Source of the DNA: Brachionus rotundiformis
Lineage: Eukaryota > Rotifera > Eurotatoria > Ploima > Brachionidae
DNA length: 64,000 bases
Assembly (NCBI GenBank): GCA_016802295.1
Contig: JAESIW010000137.1
Span: 2,099,318-2,163,317, forward strand
Reading direction: 5' to 3'
In this document: one piece after another, positions 12,135 through 22,446 of the stretch
How the letters are laid out: each line of letters starts with the position of its first letter
Position numbering within the stretch: position 1 is the stretch's first letter
Position numbers and translations under genes: made by a program
The notes under the pieces: generated by a model
Told to the model about the DNA's origin: nothing
Seen by the model: only the letters and a program-made list of their open reading frames with translations
Databases searched by the model: none

Positions 12135-15083
12135 ATGCACAAAGTGATCGGTTCTTCGACTAGCGGCACTTCGCCATCAGTGAACAACACGCTCAAGAAC
12201 AAGCTTAAGATGACATCTAGCTCGGCGTCGGACACGGCCAACTCCCAGTTTGACATTAACTCGCTGATGATGGCCGCGGCGCTGATGGCCGCACAGAACC
12301 CCTCTCAGAACCTGTTCAATCAGCTAAGACAAGGCGAGGGGTCGGCGATGGACGACGACGAGAGCGATTCCAACTACTTGAACAAGATACGCCGGCTAAA
12401 ACCGCTGAGCAGCTTGAACGAGAAAGAAATGAGTGAGCCTAGCGACAGCGATGACCTGAAGCAGGCGGCCACTGGGGCCAAGAAGCGCAAGCGAACATTC
12501 AACGCTCAGATTAGCAACGCCCAGTTTGACGAGGCCGACGGCGAGGACATGATAGACGAGTCAAATAACGAAAATTTTGACTCTCAATCGCTGCACAAGT
12601 CAAGACGCAAGTCAAGAACATCCCAGTCTCATTTGAACGAGTCGTCCAACAAAATGATCAACGACGAGTCCAGCCAGGGCTATGAAGAGGAAGAGGACAA
12701 GGAGGAAAGAAATGAGAGAAAGTCGCCAGTGTTGAGCGAGTACGACGAGCAAGAGGACGGCCAAGTGGCGCAAAAGAATGCTTCATTCATCAGCCAGGAG
12801 TATACCGAGCCTAGTCAATATTTTGACGAGGAGGACGATGAAGAGACCAGCTGCAAAAAGTCCAAACTGGACGATGGCAGAGAAAAGTGGGCCGCCAAGC
12901 CAAACGCTCTCTCGTCAACTCAACAGCAATTGTTTGCCAATGCGATTGCGGCCGCTGCAGCTGCGCCACAATTCAATCAACCCGGCTCCAAGATATTTCA
13001 CGTGGACGCCTATTGTTATCTATGTAAAAAAGAGTTCTGTAACAAATACTTCCTTAAGACTCATTTGGCCAACAAGCACAAGGTGTTCTTGAACGGCTCA
13101 GATTTAAACACTCTATCCGGCGCTTCCATGTCCAAGCTACAAAACGATCTAAATGACAAAAACAAACAAAAAGCTCCCATGAACAACAACCAGAATAGAT
13201 CGTTTTCGGCGTCTTCGTCGGCGTCGACCAATTCCGAGACGTCGTCCGCTTCCATATCGCCAGTGCCACATCAACAAGCATACCAAAATCATCAGCATCA
13301 ACAAATGCCGATTAGCAGCGCCAAAATGGCCAAGACACAAGAAGAGCTAATCATGAACGCTTACCAAAAGTTGACCCATAACGACATGGCTCAGAACACA
13401 AATGGCATGGTCGAGGACTTTTGCGAATTGTGCAACAAACAATTCTGCAATAAGTACTATTTGAAAAAGCACAAGTTTGACGTGCATGGCATTACCATTG
13501 AGAATAACATCAAGTCGTACAAAAAAATCGACGAGCCGACCGCTCAGTCGAATGTGTCACAGTCGGCCGGCAAGCCGGGCCAAAGTTTGCCGCCAAGTCA
13601 GCTCCCGGGACAGCATCAGGGCCCGATCAAGAACGGCGTGCAGCCAAATTTCAATTTGTCGCTGTTCGGCGGTTCGCAAGGCGCGCACCACCCGTTGGCG
13701 CTGGCCGCCGCTGCCGCCAACATGATGTTCGTCAATCCGTACATGTCTCCAATGATGCAATTGCCGCACGTGCTACCAGTCAATCAATCACAATCAATTC
13801 CGCCAAGCACAAACTCAACATCGCCCTCGTCAAACGCCTCATCCAATCTAGAGCTCATGTCCAAGCTGAACGCGGCCAACAAGCACGACCTGGAGAGCAA
13901 AGAGCCCGCTAAGGCCAAGTCAAGCTCGGTCACGTGCGACCTCTGCAAAAAAGAATTCTTCAACGAGGAGTACTTGCGCTTGCACAAGCTTAACAAGCAC
14001 AAAGTAGACATGGACAACATGGAGCCAAGCGAGCAACCACAGCGCCAATCGTCGCCAAAATCAAACGATCTTGGCCACGACAAGGACGATATGGCGAAAA
14101 ATTTCCTCGCCAATCTAAAAACCCAACAGCAACAGCATCAATTTGCCTCGCAATTTGACGTGTTTGGTGGCAACGCTGCCGCAGCTGCAGCTGCTGCGGC
14201 CGCGGCCGCCGCTGCCGCTGGCATACCAACACCGGCCATATTTGGCATTATGGACTCGTATTTTGCAGCCAAAATGGCCGACAGGGTCACGTGCGACATC
14301 TGTAACAAACAAGTGTGTAACAAGTACTTTTTGAAGACCCACAAGCTCAAGGTACATGGCATAGCCGAGTCCAGTTCGATGACGAGCGGAGAAGAGGAAA
14401 TGGGCGAAGTGGAGAAAAATGAGTACGATGAGGAGTTTAATGGTTTCAGGGAGAGTTTTAATCAAATGGATGAAGATAGATTGACCAGTTCGCCAAATAT
14501 TGGCAAATTGAGCGCTGAGATGTCTCAGGCGGCCAAAAGACCGCCGGCCCTGGCCCGGGTCTGCTGCCACATTTGCCGAAAAGAACTGTGTAACAAGTAT
14601 TTCTTAAAGTCTCATTTGCTAAACGCGCATCAGATCCAGGCCGATGATGGCTTGATCAACTCGTTGGTTGAGGCTTCGTATGGCGAAAAATATGCCAAAT
14701 GCGAGTCGGCTCTTTCGCCATCCACTTCAATGAGAAGCTCGGGCTCGAACCAAAAGAGCAAGAGAAACGAGGACATGGACGATGAAGCGCTCCAGGTCGA
14801 TGAGGAAAAAAATTGTGACGATGAGCACAAAAGCGTGCTTGACTTGACACCCAAGACTAGCTCAAGTGCAGCTGAGTCTGAAATGCAAGCCTTTTGGATG
14901 GAGTGCCAAGATGATGAAGAGTGTGGTGCGCATTTTGTGCCATGTATGGTCTATTTACCGGTTAAAAGTAAACTTGCCAATTCGATTACGCTTAAAGTCA
15001 CTTTGAAGCCTTTGGACTTGGATGCAAAATCGGCCCAAGACACTACCAATCAACCAATGTGTCAAGATGCTGACCAAAATTAA
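12135..15083 (+). CDS. Five-finger C2H2 zinc-finger protein, single coding exon
   Basis: The frame is open from 12042, directly after a strong 3' splice site (TTTTTATCTAG), and ends at TAA 15081-15083. The first ATG is at 12135, giving 982 aa; an upstream spliced start is possible. Five fingers of type C-x2-C-x12-H-x4-H lie at residues about 294-315, 430-451, 601-622, 720-741 and 811-832. Four share the core CNKY(F/Y)LK; finger 3 is divergent (FNEEYLR). Linkers are acidic, Ser/Gln-rich, with Ala runs including 15 Ala with mixed codons (14175-14219) and a basic KKRKR patch near residue 120. The tail (VPCMVYLPV...) looks folded. This suggests a nuclear DNA-binding regulator. Wide spacing of near-identical fingers is unlike tandem KRAB-type arrays. 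I do not recognise the orthologue. GC content is far above neighbouring DNA. Confidence 0.85.
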   Translation: MHKVIGSSTSGTSPSVNNTLKNKLKMTSSSASDTANSQFDINSLMMAAALMAAQNPSQNLFNQLRQGEGSAMDDDESDSNYLNKIRRLKPLSSLNEKEMSEPSDSDDLKQAATGAKKRKRTFNAQISNAQFDEADGEDMIDESNNENFDSQSLHKSRRKSRTSQSHLNESSNKMINDESSQGYEEEEDKEERNERKSPVLSEYDEQEDGQVAQKNASFISQEYTEPSQYFDEEDDEETSCKKSKLDDGREKWAAKPNALSSTQQQLFANAIAAAAAAPQFNQPGSKIFHVDAYCYLCKKEFCNKYFLKTHLANKHKVFLNGSDLNTLSGASMSKLQNDLNDKNKQKAPMNNNQNRSFSASSSASTNSETSSASISPVPHQQAYQNHQHQQMPISSAKMAKTQEELIMNAYQKLTHNDMAQNTNGMVEDFCELCNKQFCNKYYLKKHKFDVHGITIENNIKSYKKIDEPTAQSNVSQSAGKPGQSLPPSQLPGQHQGPIKNGVQPNFNLSLFGGSQGAHHPLALAAAAANMMFVNPYMSPMMQLPHVLPVNQSQSIPPSTNSTSPSSNASSNLELMSKLNAANKHDLESKEPAKAKSSSVTCDLCKKEFFNEEYLRLHKLNKHKVDMDNMEPSEQPQRQSSPKSNDLGHDKDDMAKNFLANLKTQQQQHQFASQFDVFGGNAAAAAAAAAAAAAAAGIPTPAIFGIMDSYFAAKMADRVTCDICNKQVCNKYFLKTHKLKVHGIAESSSMTSGEEEMGEVEKNEYDEEFNGFRESFNQMDEDRLTSSPNIGKLSAEMSQAAKRPPALARVCCHICRKELCNKYFLKSHLLNAHQIQADDGLINSLVEASYGEKYAKCESALSPSTSMRSSGSNQKSKRNEDMDDEALQVDEEKNCDDEHKSVLDLTPKTSSSAAESEMQAFWMECQDDEECGAHFVPCMVYLPVKSKLANSITLKVTLKPLDLDAKSAQDTTNQPMCQDADQN
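14175..14219 (+). repeat. Polyalanine tract in the zinc-finger protein
   Basis: Fifteen consecutive Ala codons using GCT, GCC, GCA and GCG in mixed order, so the tract is not a recent pure triplet expansion. Such tracts are common in transcription factors, often in repression regions. A shorter Ala run lies near 12940-12970. Confidence 0.8.
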
Positions 15084-17924
15084 ATTTTAAAATATTAACC
15101 TAAAAAAATCCATATGGGTATAGGAGAATGAGCTTTTTTAGATATTTAAATCATCGAGTCATATATCCGGATAATTAATTAATTAATTTTGTTAGTGAAA
15201 TTTTGTAAATTTTTTCCCCTTTTGTTCTTTTCTTTTCTTTTTTTTTTTTTTTAATTTTTTTCGAGTTTATTATTTAAAATTCCTTGATCATTTATTGCGA
15301 GAGCATATGAGGACATACAGCCTTGGCTACTTCCGTTCTTTTAACAAAGTAGTCTTGACAATTGTATATTTTATTATATTTTAGAGTTTTGAAAATTGTA
15401 AAATTTTTTTTTGTCGGAAAAAAAATTAAAAATTTTCCCCTACTTTCTGAATATTGATCTAAAATGATTTTTTTTTTTATTCGAGTTTTTTTGTGCATTT
15501 TTTTTTTGTTTAAGTCAATTCCCTGTATTTCTTATTACTTCCTAAACATCTTAAAGAGTTGTTGAATTGTTATTTGTGAGTATTTTAGAATAATTCCGCA
15601 TTGAAAAAGAAAAACAGCCACTCTATGCGCAAAATCACTGATATTGTTATTCAATTTTAAAATCTAATCAACCGTAATATTTGAGTCTTAATCAAAATCA
15701 AAGAAATTATTATTTTTTTCTATTTTATAATTGTTTTTTTTTGTTTCAAAAACTTGATTATTTATTAAATTTAATTTTTTTAAATTAATTAAAATAAAAT
15801 TTTAAAAATAAAACTTTTTTTTAAAATTATTCGAAGGCTACAAAGCATACCCTTGCACAGTAAAACATTCATCAAAACTTGAAATTAAAGTTTAGGTGCA
15901 TTCGACAATGTGAATTTCTTACAAAACTTCCAATACAAAAATAAAAAAAAATTAAGTGACACACTAAAAGTTGAATTAAAAAAAAGCTTAAAATTAAGTT
16001 TTAAAAAGATGAAAAATTCGCTTTGGTTCCAAAAATTTTTATAAAACAAAAAATAGAATTTATTTAAAAAAGGAAAAATTTTTATTATAAATGAGAATTA
16101 AAGTTTAATTAGATTTTAAAAAAGTAGATATTTTTGATAGCTTATGTTGAACTCTATTGCCAATTTCCTTTCCTTTGGTTATTGAGAGGTTCTTATGCAA
16201 TCAAAATACATTAGGTTTAATCAGTATTTTTTTTGATCGTTATATTGAGGCTTACGTTTTAAGACTCAAAAACCGGAAGGGTTTTCTGAACCACTTGAAT
16301 TAACTTATCTTTTTAATTTTTATTCCATGAAAAAGGTATATTTTGCAATAAAAATAAATTAATTTTAATATTTTTTGATTTCATATTGCAAAATGTCTAA
16401 CTGGATAACTAGTCTATTTTAACATGGGGTTGATTATGCATGCACTTAAACCCGAATTCAAACTTTTTGCATGCATTACTGTCCAAGAGTAAAGGTATTC
16501 GGCAACTAATGTGTGTAGGTAATGAGCTTTGACATGTCAACTGGTCGAATTTTACTACCACGACCGTATCGCCAAAGCCTACCAAAGTTTTTGGAAGGCC
16601 AATTTTATCCGTCAAAAAATACGGCTAGATGGTAATAGGAGGCATAAATACAAAAAGAAATGACTTAATAACAATAAAAAATACGATGATCTTAACTATT
16701 TAAATTGAATTTTAAATTTTACAAATATAATAAAAAGACTACAATTCTTTTATGATAAAGAGTTCAAAGTTGAAGTTTTCAAGTGTTTTAGTGTTTGAGC
16801 TTTGAATTTTCAATAAAATGTATTTAATTCATTTAGTTTTTTAACTTAATTACCTTGTTTTTGCATATTTTAAAATAAATCATAAAAAGCTCTGTTTAAC
16901 TTTTATAATTTTATATAATTTTGATTTATTTCTTTTTTTAATGAAATTAAATAGATGAATCAGTCGATTTATCTTGAAATTGAAAAACAAAAAAGTTATG
17001 ATTAATCTTGAAAAAATATAGTTATTTTGGACTTATAAATTTATTTTGAAATTTAAGTCTATTTTCAATACTTTTTGCAAATTTTTAGATAAGACTTAAG
17101 CCAAAAATTAAGATATTGAATTAAAGAAAATCAAATGTTCAAAAAAAGCAATATTTCTTTTAATTTTTTATGCAATAAATAATTAAAGGATAAACTAAAA
17201 CAAATAATGGATTTTATTAATCTATAAATAAATTAATATAGTTTGAAAAACTTCTGGTTTAATTTATTATAAATAAACAAAATTTAATTAAATACATTAA
17301 TCAAAATAATATGAAATTTTAATTTTCTGTCTTCTTTCTAAAATTAGATATTTTAGACCCGCGGTTGAGTTTTGTTTTAGATTAAGCTTTTAATTTGTAA
17401 ATATATAGGTAAATTCCTAATTTGATAAATAAATACAATTTGATTATTTTTCAATTTATTGCATTTTAATAATTTTTTCTAATCAAATTCAATAACAGTA
17501 TACTATTAATAATTGAACTTTATAATTTGATTCTTAATGAGTAAAAAATTTTTTTGACACCAAATATTTGAGTGATTTTTATATATTTTTTCTTATTGTA
17601 GCTTATTTTGATAAAATTTATTGAAATTTATTTTTTATTGAAAAAGATCTGCTTTTTGTTAACTTTTAGAATACTCATTAATTTACTTAAAGCAATGTTG
17701 ATATTTAAATCACCAAAAAAAAATCACACATATTGAACAAACCCTAAAAACTAACAAGCTTCATTAAGATTTGATAAATGTCTTATGTCTAAATATCTTG
17801 ATAATTTTCACGTAGCTAGACTAAATGAGATAAGAATTAAATAGACTAAATAGCCCTAATGGTGTTATATTCATTGTAAAAACAAAAATATAAAAACTAA
17901 AGATCTCAAAATTTTTCATACAAT
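15084..17924. other. Intergenic region, zinc-finger 3' flank to transporter
   Basis: AT-rich, no convincing gene. It starts with the 3' UTR of the zinc-finger gene; a pyrimidine-rich run (15215-15255) follows the stop. An isolated GC-richer island at about 16420-16640 has open frames on both strands but no recognisable protein and may be a decayed transposon. Confidence 0.6.
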
Positions 17925-19789
17925 ATGTCGAAAATTCCAAGTACACCATCAAGTCTATGTAAGCATCAGAACGCCGAAAAAATAATTGAAGGAATTAAAA
18001 TGCTGCCAATACTAAAAAATTTTGATCAATTGAAAGAGGAAGACAAACGAAAAATATTTCATAAAAAAGAGTTATCTTTAACATTTTCAGACACTAAACC
18101 AATTCTAAAAGATCGTTTTAATTCGGTACTCATAGTTTACATTTTCTACGGAATTAGTGCTTTTTTGCCATGGTACTTAATTCAAATGGCTAGTGATGTA
18201 ATTTTTTATAATAAATTTAAACTCCAAAAATATAATTTTTATAGTTTTTAATCAATGTCAAACTAAATACTCCGATAAGTTCTGGATCTTTTTATCAAAT
18301 TAAATTTACATTTATATCAGGTGTAATATGGAACGGAACGTTTTTATTCATGACAATTTTAAATCTTATCAATTGCAATAAGTAAAATCTAGAAAAAAAT
18401 TTACTTTATGAATAAAATTTTTATTAAAAATTTCAAGACGATTTAATCAAATTGACAGAATACCTTTTTGTCTAATTGGTTCAGCTTTTACAGTAGGAGG
18501 CATTATAGTTTTGTTAATCTTGGATTCTAAAAATTGGTCAAATTCATTCTTTATCTGTTTTTGTCTAGTTATATGCCTTTTAGCAGGTAAAAATTCTAAA
18601 AATGAAATTCCAATTTAGCATTTTTTTTTAAGCTTTTAATGGAATAATTTTTAGTTCATCGGTTTATGCTGCAGCTATGCTTCCTCCAAAATATACCAAT
18701 TCAATCTTGTTTGGATACATGAGTTCAGGATTAGTTTACAGTTTAACTACAATTTTATTCAAATATTGTAATTTTTATTTTCGCTTAGTTTAAAATTTAA
18801 AATTTCACCTTTTTTAGTCGAAATCACAAACGTGTTTTTATCAATATTTTATTTTGTTATTTTTTTTGGATTTGTTTTGGTCACATTTATTGCACATTTT
18901 TCCTTACCATTATCTGTAAGCAACTACAAAATTAAGCATTTTATAATTAGTTTTCTTAAAGAACTACTATCGCTACCATTTGGACATAGCCAAAGATCAC
19001 ATGATTGCAAATGAAAAAGCACGAAGAACACTATTCCATATGCCTTATATTCGAACAATAAAACGAGTTAGCAAATTTATGTTTTTTAATTATTTAATTA
19101 TTATTTTATTAAAAATAGTTTTGGCCTTTATATTTGTGTATTTGGCTTTTGATGTTTACAGCATTATCAGGCTTTGTAAGCTATCAAAAGCAAATTAAGC
19201 CTGTGTCAGCAAAATCAAATTATTTCATTGTATCAGGTAAGCAAACATTTTAAATAAAAAATCTAAAATTTTTTAAATTAAGATGAATTTTTTGTTGATA
19301 TCACATGTGATTTGACATTCTACATGGCTACCTTTTTAGGAAGCTTAACCTGCTTTGCATTCAGAAAGGTATCCTGTTTATTTTTTTTTTTTGAAACTTA
19401 ATTTCTAATTTAAGCCAAGTATAAAACTGCTACTGGCAGTGTCATTTTTGAAGTCAATTTTAACAATTTGTTTCTATATCTTCTGTAATTTTGAACGAGA
19501 TCAGCGCAAAAATTTACCTGTTTTGATTGAAAATGACTATGCTTATTGGTTTGGATCGTTTGTTAGCCATTATCTTACTTCTTTGATGGTATGCCTTTTA
19601 ATGGCCTTTGCTCCAAAGTAAATTAAAGAAAAAAATTGAAATAAAAATTTAAAAATTTTAACTGATAGAGAAATAAAATTCAAATACAAACAATCAGCTG
19701 CATTGTTGACAGCATTTTCCTTTATTTTTGGAAGCTTGTGTGGATCTGAGTTTTCACGAGTCTTTGAGGCAATTGTTGTAAGCATCTAA
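17925..19789 (+). CDS. Equilibrative nucleoside transporter (SLC29/ENT family)
   Basis: Ten exons: 17925-18197, 18245-18381, 18438-18586, 18633-18767, 18818-18915, 18962-19066, 19119-19236, 19283-19368, 19415-19617, 19669-19789. The joined frame is 474 aa, close to the usual 450-480 for ENTs. It would move nucleosides down their gradient across the plasma or an organelle membrane. Family marks: FLPW in the first membrane segment, a YYRYHLD loop after segment 6, ENDYAYWF and MAFAPK near segments 9-10, and a Gly/Ser-rich last helix. The hydrophobic pattern fits 11 membrane segments with a cytosolic N-terminus of about 65 residues. Intron 6 starts GTTAGC; the others start GTAA or GTAT. Family assignment is firm; subtype and substrate range are not decided by sequence alone. 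Confidence 0.9.
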
Positions 19790-20404
19790 GGGCCACTGTG
19801 TAAAAAATCTTTTCTGACTTAATTTGATCTTTTCACCAAGTTAACAATATCATAATTAAATTTTTTTAAGTGTAAATACAAATTTTATGCAAAAACTTGA
19901 CTATTTTTCAAATATTTTTCTATTTAATTTTTTGTAATAATTTGAATTTTATAAAATCAAATATATTAACATGAGGGATGAATGAAGGTTATGCTATTAA
20001 TTTCCATTTCTTTACAAATTTATTAAATAAATAATAAAAATAGATGTAAATTAGTTTTCATAATTTTATTCCTTTTTTGAACAAATTAAACGAGTTTAAA
20101 CTGGTATGTCAAAATTTAACAAGACATATGAACTACTTTTTTTTAGTTTGATGTTTAATTAAATTTTAAAAAATATTTGACCAGTTTTAATTTTTGTAAT
20201 TTTAATCAAGAATAGGAATTTTTGAAAGAATAAAAAAACGATAAAAAATTCACGTCAGTAAAAGACGGATTGAAATTGAAAATTTGAAAAATTCAACAGC
20301 TCGAAATATAACTAGAATACTAATTGATTATAATAGTAATTTATTTAATTGAGCATTTTCACTTTCAGGAATCAATAAAAATTTATGAAATAATTTTTAA
20401 TTAC

Positions 20405-20775
20405 GTTGGTAGAGTTATGACGGCGTCTTTCCCTACGAAGCCAGTGGACGTTCATCAGCCTCACTCATCCGAACACAAGGCTGCGAACTTGGCTCCTATT
20501 TAGACTAGCTTGGAACCACAAACCAAGCGATTCTCTCTCACTTAGAGATAAAGTCTTAACTTAAGGCTTCCAAAGTTACGTCTATCTGCAGAGGGTCAAC
20601 TGTACAGCAGATTCTCGCTCTTTTCGGATTCTATCTTGGGATGGTCGAGGCCAGCGACGCCCTTATACGAAAAGACTTGGACAAAGACACGTACTCGCCA
20701 TACAGCTCTTCTGCAAACTACGTGAAAAACCAAAGACTCATACGATGCATCTGACTACCACCACCTTCCTCTTTT
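20405..20775. other. GC-rich island of unknown nature
   Basis: About 370 bp with far higher GC than the surrounding DNA and sharp borders on both sides. The plus strand is C-rich. It encodes only a 28-codon frame starting at ATG 20417 and a longer frame broken by stops. A TGGTAGAG motif near its start resembles the D-arm of a tRNA, and GGTCGAGGCC near 20644 resembles a Pol III B-box with one base missing, so a tRNA-derived SINE is one option. A degraded transposon or a non-coding RNA gene are others. Confidence 0.35.
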
Positions 20776-21739
20776 TTAATCGGCAGTTATGGTGACTGCT
20801 TTTTCTTTATTAAATTTTTTTCTTTCTAAAATTTTTAAATGTTAAAAATCAAATTTTTGTCTAATATGTCTATTTACACTCATTTGTCTAAATTAACTAA
20901 TTTAGCACATTTAGCCAATTTAGCTAATTTATTTAATTTTGTATTTAAAATTTTTATTAAATTGAATAAATGTTTTATAAAACAAGATGATATACACTTT
21001 TATCGGTATGATTCTTATGTACCAATTCAACTAATTTAGTTATTTGATTTTGATTAAAATATTTTTAGAATTATAAATGAAATCCAGGTAAAATCTCAGA
21101 AATCACGAACAGATCATTCAAGTCTATTTGTCTATTCAAGTACATAATTAAACTTGAATTCCTGATCTTAACAAAAAAATTTTGTCAAATAATTTGACTT
21201 AAAAATCATATTATTTAAAGGAAAATAATTATTGTAGAAACAGTTTTTAAATTTTCGAGGAGCAGACTATTTATTAGAAAAAAAAGAAGCAATTATTATA
21301 TCAATTTATTATTTAAATCAAAAGAAAATAAAATTTAAAAATATAAAAAAAAGACATATTTCAATTAACCATTGGTTCTTTTGCATTCCAAGTTACTTTC
21401 TTCCTGGTGATTCGAAAATTTTGAATCGATTATTAGGAAGATTTTCGTCCTTCTTTCTTTATGTTTCTTTTTCATCTTCGTTAGCCTGAAATACATATAA
21501 ACTATGACTCGTCAGATTCAAAAATTTCAGAAAACAAAATTATTTTTATTTGGTAAAGTCTTTGATCACCAGAATTTATAGAAAGAGTATAATTTGTCAA
21601 CAATTTAATTAGTTTTTATCGAAAATTAATTGGAGAATTGATGAGTAAAAACTTATCAAATTATTTTTGATTCTCATAAATTAAATTCAGCTTTTGTTTA
21701 CAATAAATAAAGCTACTTAAAATTGATTAATAATAATAA

Positions 21740-21835
21740 GCTACGGTGGTTTATCCCACTAAACGAAAACCCATATAGGGATCGCTATAGTAGCTTTCCG
21801 ATAGTGCCTCATTCTCTTTTGACTATTACGACGTA
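21740..21835. ncRNA. Possible small structured RNA or repeat fragment
   Basis: A roughly 95-bp GC-richer patch in AT-rich DNA. Three short hairpins can be drawn in order: GTGG/CCAC near 21744-21757, CCC/GGG near 21771-21781, and a 6-bp CGCTAT/ATAGTG stem with one wobble near 21784-21806. It has no coding frame. It matches no tRNA, U6, U5 or 5S rRNA that I know. It could equally be a repeat fragment. Confidence 0.25.
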
Positions 21836-22446
21836 TTGATTTCGTTTGTTAAGTATTAAATGATTATTATTTAGATAATATTCTCTAAGATACTTGCTTC
21901 TCTATAATACAAAATATTATTTGCAAACGAATATAAAATTGTTCCTATAGAAAATATGAGCCTTTTTTGAAAACAAGTCAACAAAATTAAAATATTATTG
22001 AGTTAATTAGCTTTTTAAAATTCGATTTTTTATCAAAGATAATTTTATAAAAACTTTATTTTAATTTTGCTTATAAGCTTGAATTTTGAAAAATTATATC
22101 ATTTGATTTTTGCCTTCAACATTTAACCAAGTCCGCTATCTTTATTTAACAAATCGAAATTTTAAGTTTAAATTTTAGTTTTTTACTTGACTTGGGAAAG
22201 CTTTTAAACTTTTTTTCTCCTTTTGTGCAAGTCTGAATTAAACTAACTAAAGTTTTCATATCTAAACTTCCACTTTCCATATCTAATTTAACATTTGTAT
22301 AATTTGCATTAGAAGATGAATAAAATGAGTTTTTCTTAATTATCATATGATTTAATTTTATTTTTTAAAGATGTAATTTTTATGCTATCTAATTTTTACT
22401 ATTAATATAAATTTACATAAAGTTTACTAAGTCAAAAAAGTTAAAA

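Larger units (their letters stand above)
19790..22446. other. Intergenic region between transporter and EEA1
   Basis: Mostly AT-rich. It holds two GC-richer islands (about 20405-20775 and 21740-21835), listed separately. Short open frames at 20839-21039 and 22146-22346 are low-complexity and not supported as genes. Confidence 0.6.

Noticed and set aside
13054..14862. Several minus-strand frames of 60-150 codons opposite the zinc-finger exon
   Set aside because: They are shadows of a GC-rich coding exon; they cut across the zinc fingers and have no protein features.
16409..16615. 68-codon minus-strand gene
   Set aside because: No family, no flanking splice sites and no neighbouring coding exons; kept only as a compositional oddity.
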